Assembly (NCBI RefSeq): GCF_000238375.3
Contig: NZ_AHBZ03000016.1
Coordinates: 124,001-188,000, forward strand
Length of the DNA: 64,000 bases
Direction of reading: 5' to 3'
DNA from: Pseudoalteromonas citrea
GTDB taxonomy: Bacteria; Pseudomonadota; Gammaproteobacteria; Enterobacterales; Alteromonadaceae
This document shows, in pieces, positions 18,683-27,018 of the stretch (the first letter of the stretch is position 1; each line of letters begins with the position of its first letter). Below the pieces are notes generated by a model. That model worked only from the letters and a program-made list of their open reading frames with translations. It did no database searches and was not told the DNA's origin. The translations under genes were made by a program, and so were the position numbers.

Positions 18683-19300
18683 ATGTCAGATTTATTTAAT
18701 ACAGATGCTGAAAAAGCAAGCTACGGTATTGGTTTACAAATGGGTGAGCAACTTAAAGCAAACCCTTTTGAAGGTTTAAACTTGCACTCAGTATTTGAAG
18801 GCATGAAAGATGCGTATGCAGGTGAAGCAATGCGTGTTGAGATCCCTGAGATCCAAGCTGCATTTGAAAAAATTAACACTGAAATTCAAGCTCGTCGTGA
18901 AGAAGAGTCTAAAGTATTAGCGGCTGAAGGCATTGCATTCTTAGAAGAAAATGCAAAGCGTACAGAAATTACAGTAACTGAATCTGGTTTACAGTATGAA
19001 GTTGTTGCTACAGGTGAAGGCGATAAGCCGTCTGCAGAATCAAAAGTACGTGTTCATTACCACGGTACTCTGATCAACGGTACTGTATTCGATAGCTCAT
19101 ACGATCGTGGTGAGCCGGCTGAATTCCCAGTAAACGGCGTTATCGCTGGTTGGACTGAAGCACTACAACTTATGCCAGCTGGTTCAAAGTGGCGTTTATA
19201 CATTCCACATGAACTTGCTTACGGCGAGCGTGGCGCTGGTGCATCAATCGCACCTTTCTCTACGTTAGTATTTGACGTTGAGCTACTTGAAATTCTTTAA
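18683..19300 (+). CDS. fklB: FKBP-type peptidyl-prolyl cis-trans isomerase FklB (FKBP22)
   Basis: A 205-residue peptidyl-prolyl isomerase of the FKBP22 type. The N-terminal helical dimerisation domain begins DAEKASYGIGLQMG, like E. coli FklB. The FKBP domain carries VRVHYHGTLINGTVFDSS, FPVNGVIAGW and the conserved active-site region ELAYGERGAGASI..FSTLVFDVELLEIL. It catalyses proline cis-trans isomerisation and helps protein folding in the cytoplasm. I chose the ATG at 18683, which gives the usual family length; a GTG at 18671 is also in frame. A strong terminator follows. Confidence 0.95.
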   Translation: MSDLFNTDAEKASYGIGLQMGEQLKANPFEGLNLHSVFEGMKDAYAGEAMRVEIPEIQAAFEKINTEIQARREEESKVLAAEGIAFLEENAKRTEITVTESGLQYEVVATGEGDKPSAESKVRVHYHGTLINGTVFDSSYDRGEPAEFPVNGVIAGWTEALQLMPAGSKWRLYIPHELAYGERGAGASIAPFSTLVFDVELLEIL

Positions 19301-19324
19301 TTAACACGCAGGTGTTAATAGTAA

Positions 19325-19353
19325 AAATACCCAGCGATGCTGGGTATTTTTTT
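19325..19353 (+). terminator. Intrinsic terminator of fklB
   Basis: AAATACCCAGC, loop GAT and GCTGGGTATTT, followed by more T. Confidence 0.94.
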
Positions 19354-19401
19354 GCCTGAAAACGATGGTGCGAACTAGGGAGTAGACTTGGTGCAGCAGC
19401 T

Positions 19402-19914
19402 TTAGCATATTGGATCACGTTGTTTGATCTTATACCACTTAATCAAACCGTAGAGACACGACCCAAGCAAGCCACTATATAAGCAAAAGAGATGGAGGCT
19501 CTTTAAACTAATTACGTCAAGCAACCCATTATAGCTGCTAAATGGATAAAATGGTGCCATGTCATAGTGCATAATGCTGTCTAAGAAAACGTGACTTATA
19601 CTGCCAATAAATGCGCTTGTAAACGCAACCCGCCACCTGATGATACTCACAGTAGAATGATGAATTGGCTTAGTGACTTTAAAGGCAAATTCAGATAAAT
19701 ATTTTCCTGTAATCGCACTGATCATTGCGATAAAAATCGCACCAAGATAGGTGTGAGTTATACCATGCAGCTGGCCCTCTCCTGTAAGTAACACATAAAG
19801 AGGCTGTAAATCGATGACTATTTGTGTCCACCCAAAGACCATAAGACTAAAGTGGCCAGCTAAAATGGGTTTAACTAAGAGGGCAGGTCCCATATGTATT
19901 GGTGTAAAAGGCAT
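19402..19914 (-). CDS. Membrane protein, putative metal-dependent hydrolase-like
   Basis: A 170-residue multi-pass membrane protein. It starts MPFTPIHMGPALL, a common opening of small membrane-embedded proteins related to the YdjM/DUF457 metal-dependent hydrolase group. Further conserved-looking histidines occur in GITHTYLGA, SHVFLDSIMHYDMAPFYPF. A good ribosome binding site (AAGGAAA) precedes the ATG. Function is unknown; the hydrolase label rests on the His/Asp pattern only. Confidence 0.65.
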   Translation of the reverse strand: MPFTPIHMGPALLVKPILAGHFSLMVFGWTQIVIDLQPLYVLLTGEGQLHGITHTYLGAIFIAMISAITGKYLSEFAFKVTKPIHHSTVSIIRWRVAFTSAFIGSISHVFLDSIMHYDMAPFYPFSSYNGLLDVISLKSLHLFCLYSGLLGSCLYGLIKWYKIKQRDPIC

Positions 19915-20048
19915 AGTGTATTTCCTTATATTTAAAGCCAGATAACTGCTTCATATTTGTCTAATTAACATGAACCTAGTATGAAATATGTGTCAAAAAT
20001 ACGATATCAACTAGACTGTGATTGATTTACACTAAAAAGGAAATGAAC

Positions 20049-20192
20049 ATGAAATTAAATAAAAAGATATATAAGAACTTAACGGACAAAAAAAGAGCGA
20101 TTGATCCTAAGCAGACTCCAAATATAGCAGGGGGAGGGTTCACCTCTGAGTGGTTTAAGGAATTGAGCCGCCAATTCTGTCGTCAGCCGTAA
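20049..20192 (+). CDS. Small peptide with Gly-Gly leader-like sequence (candidate RiPP precursor)
   Basis: A 47-residue ORF with a good ribosome binding site (AAGGA, 7 nt before the ATG at 20049; an ATG at 20043 is also in frame). It reads as a basic, Lys/Asn-rich leader (MKLNKKIYKNLTDKKRAID), then PKQTPNIAGGG, then a 16-residue aromatic, Cys-containing tail (FTSEWFKELSRQFCRQP). This layout, KLNKK..KNL leader plus TP-x-I-A-GG junction, resembles leader peptides of ribosomal natural products and bacteriocins exported by Gly-Gly peptidase transporters; that comparison is from memory of the class, not a search. A perfect 10-bp hairpin with T4 follows at once, which supports a real short transcript. 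No modifying enzyme or transporter gene is adjacent. Confidence 0.5.
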   Translation: MKLNKKIYKNLTDKKRAIDPKQTPNIAGGGFTSEWFKELSRQFCRQP

Positions 20193-20204
20193 GTATAATA
20201 GGAC

Positions 20205-20236
20205 AGTGTGATTAATGTGTGCTAATCACACTTTTT
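20205..20236 (+). terminator. Intrinsic terminator after the small peptide ORF
   Basis: AGTGTGATTA, 8-nt loop and TAATCACACT, a perfect 10-bp stem followed by TTTT, 12 nt after the peptide stop codon. Confidence 0.88.
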
Positions 20237-20274
20237 GATGCATTTACTGCGTATTTAATAGACGAAAGGAAATA

Positions 20275-20856
20275 ATGAATAACACACTTATTATTGCTAT
20301 TAGCGGAGCCTCTGGCGCAGGAAAGACCACCATAGTTAAGCGTTTAGCTACGCATTTTAATACCTCCTACGTTTGTTTTGATGACTTTATAGGGGCTGAT
20401 ACGTACCCTACTGATATGAAAGAGTGGCTTGTACAGGGCGCTGATCTGTCGTTAGTTCAAAGCCCTGGGTTTACTCAGCGACTAGCGCAGCTAAAGTTAA
20501 CTAGCAGCAATCGATTTATTTTTATTGAAGAACCCTTTGGCAGAGTGCGTAACTCGATGTCCCACTTAATTGACTATGTCATTCTGTTAGACTTACCGAT
20601 GGAGCTTTGTTTAGCGCGCATAATTCAAAGGCACGTACATCGAACCAAATCTGATGAAGTCAACTCACTGCTTTCGTATTTGGTTAAATATGAAGATCAT
20701 TTACGAGACGTTTATATATCAGCAGTAAACCAAGCGAGGCAAAGTGCTGATTTAACCATTAATGAAGTATTGCCAGTAGAAGCCACAACCCAACTTATTA
20801 AAACATGGCTTGCCACGAAAACTGATCAGGCTGTTTGCGCAGAGCCTGTGGTCTAA
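20275..20856 (+). CDS. P-loop kinase-like protein (uridine kinase-like fold)
   Basis: A 193-residue cytoplasmic P-loop protein. Walker A is GASGAGKTT at residues 10-18. FDDFIGADTYP and the EEPFGRVRNS segment resemble the nucleoside- and acceptor-binding parts of uridine kinase and related small-molecule kinases. Substrate not predictable. It has a weak ribosome binding site (AAAGGAAATA). No operon partner is evident: the small peptide ORF and its terminator lie upstream, and a 350-bp gap with no gene follows. Confidence 0.7.
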   Translation: MNNTLIIAISGASGAGKTTIVKRLATHFNTSYVCFDDFIGADTYPTDMKEWLVQGADLSLVQSPGFTQRLAQLKLTSSNRFIFIEEPFGRVRNSMSHLIDYVILLDLPMELCLARIIQRHVHRTKSDEVNSLLSYLVKYEDHLRDVYISAVNQARQSADLTINEVLPVEATTQLIKTWLATKTDQAVCAEPVV

Positions 20857-21207
20857 CGCCATACTCGTTTTATTAACAGATGACTGAACCAAGTAAGCTA
20901 AATAGCTAATTTGGCCGCAGTTTAAACTCTTTTTCGCGTTATTCTCACAAAACAGTGTGGTGATATTTGTTTGTGTCTCTCATTGATTTTACAAAGAAAT
21001 CGCTAACACTTCCTGACAGTGCTCAACACTCTTTAACAATGCTTCACTACTTTCATTCCTATCGGTCTTGTAAGCTAATTAAGTTGAATAAATATACAAC
21101 AAGGTCAGGGATATGACGCTATTGTAGCAATTTGGCCGTATTACCAAAGTGCCGTATGACATCGATGTGCATATCCTGATAGCCACAATCAGATATATAA
21201 GGAATAT
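20857..21207. other. Gene-free interval of about 350 bp
   Basis: Between the kinase-like gene and the amine oxidase gene. I see no tRNA, strong hairpin with T-tract, or convincing operator; presumably it holds the promoter and leader of the amine oxidase gene. Confidence 0.5.
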
Positions 21208-22629
21208 ATGATGAAAAACGTCGAACTATCGTATCAACAATTGAATGATCATGCTAAAACGCGCTTAAATAAGCCATTATTCGACTCGATAAGTGAAGTC
21301 ACCGATATTGTTATTGTGGGGGCTGGGCTATCAGGTCTTGCGGCGGCAAAGCAGCTTAGTGACGGCAACGAATATCAATTTAAAGTGTATGAAGCAAAGA
21401 GCAGGGTCGGTGGTCGGACAATTAATCAAGCATTGAAAGACAATAGGGGAAATGAGCATATTGTCGATGGCGGGGCACAGTGGATTGGGCCAACGCATGT
21501 GGCAATGCATGATTTAATAAAAGAGTTAAGGCTTAACACATTTTTGACGCCACAGGTTGGAGAGAGTTTACAGTTTGACGCACCTGAACCGCCGTTACAG
21601 CAAGAATTAAACGTATTAAGGGCACAACTTAATCAACTCGCTGCGCATTTACCAATGCGCGCTCCATGGTTAGCCCGTTCTGCTAAGCAGTGGGATGAAA
21701 TCACTGCATTGCAGTGGATGCAACGCGCGCAGTTTTCACCCGAAGCAATACAAGAGCTTGATTATTCTGTGCAAACATTTTTGGCTGCGTCTATTAGCGA
21801 GATCTCTTTTTTCTATTTATTATTTTATATTCGCAGTGCCGGTAGCATTGAGCAACTCGAAGACCTTAATAACGGCGCGCAAGACAGTTTGATCAAGGAG
21901 GGGGCTCAATCCATTTCAATTGAGCTACGAAAGAGGATTAATGCACAGCTAAATTTTGATGCCGTCGTCAGTGTTGATGATTATGAGACATTTACACTGG
22001 TTACATTACAAAGTGGGCAAGTGACACTTTGTCAGAAAGTTATATTTGCTATGATGCCAAGCTTATTGAAAAATATCCGCTTCTCCCCGGCTTTATCAAC
22101 AGAGAAGCTAGCACTTATTGATAATTGGAATACCAGTGTTGGTAGTATCAAAGCACATATATTGTTTAACAGACCGTTTTGGCGTGAACAGGGGTTAAGC
22201 GGTATTTCATTTTTACCTAATGAGGCGTTTAGCAGCACATTCGATTGCACTCGAACCAACAGCGTTGCTGGGGCTTTAACCGTGTTTGTTAATGGCAGTG
22301 CAGAAATGCGTGCGCTCACCGTAACTGAACGTCGCGAGCGAATATTATCGCAACTTAGCCAGCTTTTTGGCCCATTAGCGCTAGAGGCAATAGACTATGT
22401 TGAAATGGATTGGATGAATGAGCCTTTTCAGCAGGGGTGCGAGTCGCCGTTAAACGTCAATGTTTTATCTAACTTTGGGAAAGTGCTTAGAACCCCGCAT
22501 GGCAATGTTTATTTTTGCGGTACTGAAACCGCTGAAGTGTGGTCTGGTTACATGGAAGGGGCCGTTACCGCAGGCTACCGTGCCGCTGGTGAAGTTGAAA
22601 TGGCATTAAATGAGTCTCGTATAATTTAA
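21208..22629 (+). CDS. Flavin monoamine oxidase family protein (FAD-dependent)
   Basis: A 473-residue FAD-dependent oxidoreductase of the flavin amine oxidase family. The dinucleotide-binding motif is DIVIVGAGLSGLAAAKQL (about residues 31-48). Next come the amine oxidase signature VYEAKSRVGGRT and the WIGPTH segment. The C-terminal FAD part carries VYFCGTETAEVWSGYMEGA. Such enzymes oxidise primary or polyamines to aldehydes, with H2O2 as by-product. The ATG has an AGGAATATATG ribosome binding site. The neighbours give no hint of substrate. Confidence 0.88.
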   Translation: MMKNVELSYQQLNDHAKTRLNKPLFDSISEVTDIVIVGAGLSGLAAAKQLSDGNEYQFKVYEAKSRVGGRTINQALKDNRGNEHIVDGGAQWIGPTHVAMHDLIKELRLNTFLTPQVGESLQFDAPEPPLQQELNVLRAQLNQLAAHLPMRAPWLARSAKQWDEITALQWMQRAQFSPEAIQELDYSVQTFLAASISEISFFYLLFYIRSAGSIEQLEDLNNGAQDSLIKEGAQSISIELRKRINAQLNFDAVVSVDDYETFTLVTLQSGQVTLCQKVIFAMMPSLLKNIRFSPALSTEKLALIDNWNTSVGSIKAHILFNRPFWREQGLSGISFLPNEAFSSTFDCTRTNSVAGALTVFVNGSAEMRALTVTERRERILSQLSQLFGPLALEAIDYVEMDWMNEPFQQGCESPLNVNVLSNFGKVLRTPHGNVYFCGTETAEVWSGYMEGAVTAGYRAAGEVEMALNESRII

Positions 22630-22641
22630 TTCCTTTTTAGC

Positions 22642-22664
22642 GCGTCCTTATTCGATGAGGACGC
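22642..22664 (+). terminator. Possible hairpin after the amine oxidase gene
   Basis: GCGTCCT, 9-nt loop and AGGACGC, 13 nt after the stop codon. There is no T-tract, so termination is uncertain. Confidence 0.4.
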
Positions 22665-22793
22665 CATACCTTAAAAGTCCCTAATGGTGTTGCTGTGTGA
22701 CTCCTTTGTTGCAGGAACATCTAAAGCGATTCTGCTGACATTACTTGTCAGTACTTCCGTGTATTCTGCCTCTTCTATTGAGAAGGGAGATGA

Positions 22794-23159
22794 ATGATGA
22801 AAATGAATTATTGTGTGCTTGGTACAAATAACATGGCTGCGGCCATTGCTTTTTATAATACACTTTTTCATAAAACCGCATTTAAGCATGTTCTAACCAC
22901 TGAACGAATGGCGTTTTGGCAAGGTGATGATGAAGATGCAGCATTTGCAATTGCGATACCATTTAATACTGAAGAGGCGACTTATGGTAATGGCACTATG
23001 ATTGGTTTTAGTGTGGGATCTAATGAAGAAGTGATCAGGATGCATAAAACGGCGATTGAATTAGGGGGAATGTGTGAAGGAGTACCAAGTCAGCGAGGGC
23101 CTCGTTTTTCCGCCTATGTGAGAGATTTAGATAATAACAAGCTGGTATTTGGTGATTAA
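22794..23159 (+). CDS. VOC family (glyoxalase-like) protein
   Basis: A 121-residue single-domain protein of the vicinal oxygen chelate superfamily. It starts MNYCVLGTNNMAAAIAFYNTLF, shows the bab-bab-b pattern, and ends with YVRDLDNNKLVFGD. Metal ligands are not all obvious, so the enzyme class (dioxygenase, glyoxalase, resistance protein or a degenerate binding protein) is undecided. A GGGAG ribosome binding site lies 4-7 nt before the two adjacent ATG codons. Confidence 0.85.
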   Translation: MMKMNYCVLGTNNMAAAIAFYNTLFHKTAFKHVLTTERMAFWQGDDEDAAFAIAIPFNTEEATYGNGTMIGFSVGSNEEVIRMHKTAIELGGMCEGVPSQRGPRFSAYVRDLDNNKLVFGD

Positions 23160-23347
23160 CAAAGTATGAGTTCATATTCAGGAGTTTAAATACAGACTCC
23201 TGTAACGGTTTTAACTTATTGATTCCGCTGGGCTCCGGTTCGATATGTAAACGACGTAATTGTGTGGAACGCTCGTACCTGTGTTTGATATAGTAAGGTA
23301 AGGGATTACACATCATATAATTAAACCTATACTCAGAAGGAGCGATA

Positions 23348-23959
23348 ATGGATACTTATCTACTGTATATAGTGGTTGCAATAGCCACCATCTCACTGCC
23401 TGGTCCAGCGGTCATGTTGACAATAAATAATGCCATTCAAAGAGGGTTTTGGAAGGCTATCAGTGGCATTTTTGGCGTTGCGATAGGGATCTTCTGCATT
23501 GCATTACTATCTGCGACGGGAATCGGTGTGATTTTAGAGCAATCCAGAGTGGCGTTTACACTTGTTAAGTTCATCGGTGCAGCGTATTTGATTTATTTAG
23601 GTATTAAGATGCTGCGAGCGAAACCGAGTGCCAATACCTTGTTGAACATGAGAGGCACGACGTATGGAAAGTGCTTTTTTGAAGGCTTTCTAGTTTCTAC
23701 GTCAAATCCAAAAGCAATCATATTCTTTGTTTCAATTCTTCCTCAGTTTATCGCAAGTAATGAAAGTTATATTGCACAGCTTATTACACTTGCATTGACT
23801 TTTGGGGTGTTAGTTGTGTTGATCCATTGTGTATATACTTTACTGGCAGTGACAGCTAAGTCGAGATTTATGTCTCGAGGCAAAAGTTCTTGGTTAAATA
23901 AAGTCAGTGGGGGTGTGTTTGTTAGCTTTGGAATAGGGCTCGCTGCGACAAGTCGCTAA
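23348..23959 (+). CDS. LysE family translocator
   Basis: A 203-residue membrane transporter of the LysE/RhtB amino-acid exporter family. Six hydrophobic segments are visible, with the family motif SLPGPAVMLTINNAIQRGF near the N-terminus and PKAIIFFVSILPQF in the middle. Such proteins export amino acids or derivatives; the substrate is unknown. The ribosome binding site AGAAGGAGCG is good. It converges on the heavy-metal exporter gene. Confidence 0.92.
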   Translation: MDTYLLYIVVAIATISLPGPAVMLTINNAIQRGFWKAISGIFGVAIGIFCIALLSATGIGVILEQSRVAFTLVKFIGAAYLIYLGIKMLRAKPSANTLLNMRGTTYGKCFFEGFLVSTSNPKAIIFFVSILPQFIASNESYIAQLITLALTFGVLVVLIHCVYTLLAVTAKSRFMSRGKSSWLNKVSGGVFVSFGIGLAATSR

Positions 23960-23977
23960 CGCTTGTTCTTTGAAATA

Positions 23978-24002
23978 GCGAGTGATTAATTGTATCACTC
24001 GC
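23978..24002. terminator. Hairpin between convergent LysE and exporter genes
   Basis: GCGAGTGAT, 7-nt loop and ATCACTCGC, a perfect 9-bp stem without a clear T run. It is probably a shared transcription end. Confidence 0.6.
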
Positions 24003-24010
24003 CAAGATAT

Positions 24011-25171
24011 CTACATTAACCAATATAACCCATACCCAACACCAAGCGCTGGAATAGCGGAGTAACAGGTGGCTAAAATTGCTGCTTTTGGGGCCAGCGC
24101 AATAGCAGGGAAGAGGGCATCTCCATCATTTGATATCGCATTACCTGCGAGAGCACTAAAAGGAATGATCCCCTGAATATATAGTGTGGTAACGACGATT
24201 TGTGGCCCACAACCCGGTAACAGGCCGATAAGCACTGCGATCAGAGGGGCAAATACGGCAAACTCACTGAACCACTGTTTTAAATCAAGCCCAAATAGTG
24301 TCACAGCAAGCTCATAGAGCATGAAGCTAGCAACAACCCACGCTGTTACAAAATGCGTATCTTGTAATACGCGGGTAAACTTTGATGGTGGCTCAAACTC
24401 TTCATCTTCCCCTGCAATTTGTTTATAGGTTTTGCCTTTAGATGAGAGGGCCCAAATGAGTACGGCAAATATTGCCATTGCGGCACCAATGAGGGTAATA
24501 GCGTGCTCAAATTCACCCAAGTCAACATTAAACGCAATTAGGAAAGCGATAATTATGCTCGGTAGTAGAGCAACCTTCCATACTTTGGTACTTGCAACAA
24601 CCATGGTACCTGGCTGGGCACATTCATGCGGCTGTATGTGTTGTTTATTTGGTTGGCAAAAGTCTTGTTTATGTATTGCACTGACTATAAGCCCACTGAT
24701 GATCCCAACAGCAACACCAATACCCATGATCAAAAGACCCTCTAGTGGCTTTTTGGCCAGTAATAAAAATGCGGCATCTCCCATTGTCGCAGTAAGAACC
24801 GCAACAACAGATGCAAAGCTGGCTTGGCGTTTAGTAAACTGCGTAACAACAATAATTGCGCCACCACAGCCAGGAAGCGCCCCTAAAATTGCAGCAAATA
24901 CAATCTCTAAAGCTGGAGACTTAGCTTTTAAATAACTTAATTCTAGCTGAGGTAATTTATCGACAAGGTAATAATAAATAAACAAGGTGCCAGCAACAAA
25001 TACAGTAACTTGAAAAAAAGCATCTGCTAATGTGGGCAGGGTGATCGCCCTTATTGGTTCATAAGCCAGCGCTAACGCCAAAAAAAACGGCAACAATAAA
25101 CGCTTGTTCGTTAATTGTGTGCTTAGTAAATATACTAAGCGGGAAGGGAAATTGGCAGATTGAGAGAGCAT
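24011..25171 (-). CDS. Putative heavy-metal/manganese exporter (ArsP_2-like, 10 TM)
   Basis: A membrane protein of about 386 residues with roughly ten hydrophobic segments in two related halves. Each half contains a proline-glycine-cysteine motif (LGALPGCGGAIIVVTQ and IGLLPGCGPQIVVTT), the pattern of the putative 10TM heavy-metal exporter family (ArsP_2, sometimes annotated putative manganese transporter). A His/Cys-rich cytoplasmic loop (HKQDFCQPNKQHIQPHECAQPG, about residues 165-186) could bind metal. I set the ATG at 25171, because a TTG at 25180 is the only earlier in-frame start. An 11-bp inverted repeat ends exactly at this ATG. Confidence 0.8.
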   Translation of the reverse strand: MLSQSANFPSRLVYLLSTQLTNKRLLLPFFLALALAYEPIRAITLPTLADAFFQVTVFVAGTLFIYYYLVDKLPQLELSYLKAKSPALEIVFAAILGALPGCGGAIIVVTQFTKRQASFASVVAVLTATMGDAAFLLLAKKPLEGLLIMGIGVAVGIISGLIVSAIHKQDFCQPNKQHIQPHECAQPGTMVVASTKVWKVALLPSIIIAFLIAFNVDLGEFEHAITLIGAAMAIFAVLIWALSSKGKTYKQIAGEDEEFEPPSKFTRVLQDTHFVTAWVVASFMLYELAVTLFGLDLKQWFSEFAVFAPLIAVLIGLLPGCGPQIVVTTLYIQGIIPFSALAGNAISNDGDALFPAIALAPKAAILATCYSAIPALGVGYGLYWLM

Positions 25172-25207
25172 AAAGTGCAACCGGTTAATAAACTCAGTTG
25201 CACTTTA
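25171..25207 (-). promoter_or_regulatory. Perfect 11-bp inverted repeat overlapping the exporter start codon
   Basis: TAAAGTGCAAC and GTTGCACTTTA are separated by 15 nt. On the minus strand the second arm ends with the A of the ATG at 25171, so in RNA the hairpin would abut or cover the translation start. There is no Shine-Dalgarno sequence outside it. It could be a translation control element, an operator or the M28 peptidase terminator. Confidence 0.5.
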
Positions 25208-25242
25208 GGGTTTTTCTAAATGAAAAGCAATATCATTTGCAT

Positions 25243-26868
25243 TTAATTTCTCTTAAACTCAGACGTTGCTTTCCATTGTGGCCATGCATCTTGTTGCGAG
25301 ATGTCGTATCCAACTTGATAGAATAGTTGCAGATCTTGCACTGCCCCTGTTAAATCCCATTCATCACGGTAGCGGTCACATGGCTGGTGGTAACAGCCAG
25401 TAAGTACAAGGCTCATACGCTTACGGTAGTTAGCTGTAGCGTCATCAATCGCTTGGGTGCCACCTCCTGCATACATGGCTGGTACACCCATATTGGCAAA
25501 CGCAAAATGATCAGAGCGGTAGTAGCCACCTGATGCAGGTTTAGGATCACCAGATACAACACGACCTTGCGCTTTAGCAGCAACGGTTAACATGTCATCA
25601 AGACTTGACTTGCCAATACCCACAACACTGATATCTTTTACTCGACCAAGTAGGTTTAAACTATCCATATTAATGTTAGCAACCGTTTGTTTTGCCGGGA
25701 TCACAGGGTTTGCTGCATAATATTTTGAACCAAGCAGACCTTGTTCTTCGGCTGTAACAGCTAAGAAGGTCATTGAACGATCTGGACGAGTTGGCAGTTT
25801 CGCAAACGCTTCGGCTACTTCAATCATACCGCCTGTACCCGTTGCATTATCGTGTGCACCATTATAGATCTGATCACCTTTGCGGTTCTTATCAGTACCT
25901 AAATGGTCCCAGTGTGCGGAATAGATAATATGCTCATCAGGTTTTTTACTACCAGGCAATGTCGCAATGAAGTTATAAGAGGTCGATGTTTTGATTTTAC
26001 TTTTAACAGTGACTGATGCGGTTAAATCGCCCATATCGACGTGGTAGCTGCCTTTTGCCGCATTAGCTTTAACGGTAGAAAATTTTAGGCCTGCTCGCTC
26101 AAATAATTCTTTAGCGACATCGACTGTTACCCAACCTTCAACGGCTACGCGGTCCATGTTTTTATTGGCTTTTTGAAAACCAAATTGCTCACCACTCCAT
26201 GAGTTTTCAACTACACTCCACGGGTAAGAGGCTGGTGCAGTTTCGTGGATGATAATGGCACCCGCAGCACCTTGACGGCTTGCTTCTTCATACTTGTAAG
26301 TCCAGCGGCCATAATACGTCATGGCTTCACCGGTAAACATGTTTGGATCTTTGGTCGCAAAGCCTGGGTCGTTCACCAACATAACTACAGTTTTACCTGT
26401 AACATCAATACCTTCATAGTCATTCCAATTATACTCTGGGGCATTAACGCCATAGCCTACGAATACTAATTCAGAATTATTAATCGATTCAAGTGGACTG
26501 ATCCGGCTGGTACCCATCACCATTTCTTTTTTATATAGGTACTCTTTACCACCAATATCTAGGGTCATTTTAGAGTCTGCTTCAATAGACACTAAGTCAA
26601 CTTCTTGTAAAAAGCTATCGCCATTACCTGGTTCATAACCGAGTGATTTGAAGTGCTTAGTCAAATAAGCAAGGGTGAGTTCTTCACCTTTTGATGACGG
26701 AGCACGGCCCCCGAATTCATCAGATGCGAGCGTTTTAATATGCTCTGCTAGCTGTTCTTTATTGATGCTGTTATAAGCAGACTGCACGTCTTCTATTGTA
26801 TTAGTTGTTGTCATACAACCACTTAGCACAGCTATGGTAAGCGCGCTTAGAGTCATTTTAAGTTTCAT
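25243..26868 (-). CDS. M28 family zinc metallopeptidase lipoprotein
   Basis: A 541-residue exported peptidase of the M28 family. It has a lipoprotein signal with lipobox LSGC, followed by a variable region with a protease-associated-like insert (about residues 125-260). The C-terminal zinc peptidase domain has metal ligands in SAHWDHLG, AHDNATGTGG, TAEEQGLLGS, NMDSLNLL and SDHFAFAN, so the two-zinc site looks intact. Related M28 enzymes are aminopeptidases that act on extracellular peptides. It is transcribed towards the heavy-metal exporter gene, 71 bp away, and may share a transcript. Confidence 0.93.
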   Translation of the reverse strand: MKLKMTLSALTIAVLSGCMTTTNTIEDVQSAYNSINKEQLAEHIKTLASDEFGGRAPSSKGEELTLAYLTKHFKSLGYEPGNGDSFLQEVDLVSIEADSKMTLDIGGKEYLYKKEMVMGTSRISPLESINNSELVFVGYGVNAPEYNWNDYEGIDVTGKTVVMLVNDPGFATKDPNMFTGEAMTYYGRWTYKYEEASRQGAAGAIIIHETAPASYPWSVVENSWSGEQFGFQKANKNMDRVAVEGWVTVDVAKELFERAGLKFSTVKANAAKGSYHVDMGDLTASVTVKSKIKTSTSYNFIATLPGSKKPDEHIIYSAHWDHLGTDKNRKGDQIYNGAHDNATGTGGMIEVAEAFAKLPTRPDRSMTFLAVTAEEQGLLGSKYYAANPVIPAKQTVANINMDSLNLLGRVKDISVVGIGKSSLDDMLTVAAKAQGRVVSGDPKPASGGYYRSDHFAFANMGVPAMYAGGGTQAIDDATANYRKRMSLVLTGCYHQPCDRYRDEWDLTGAVQDLQLFYQVGYDISQQDAWPQWKATSEFKRN

Positions 26869-27018
26869 AAAGCTTCTTTTGTTATAAATATTAAAGTCTC
26901 TTTATTATAAACATAATTGGGCTGTTTTTTCGAGTAACTGCGATAGTTCGCAGCGGAGTGATTGGAGCCACAGCTCACTTCAGGTAAACTAATGAAAATA
27001 TTTTAAAATGTTTACAGA

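Noticed and set aside
20043-20048. Earlier ATG (20043) as start of the small peptide
   Set aside because: It sits right against the AAGGA ribosome binding site; 20049 has correct spacing, though both are in frame.
22671-23316. Minus-strand frames around the VOC gene
   Set aside because: They overlap a clearly coding gene and have no features.
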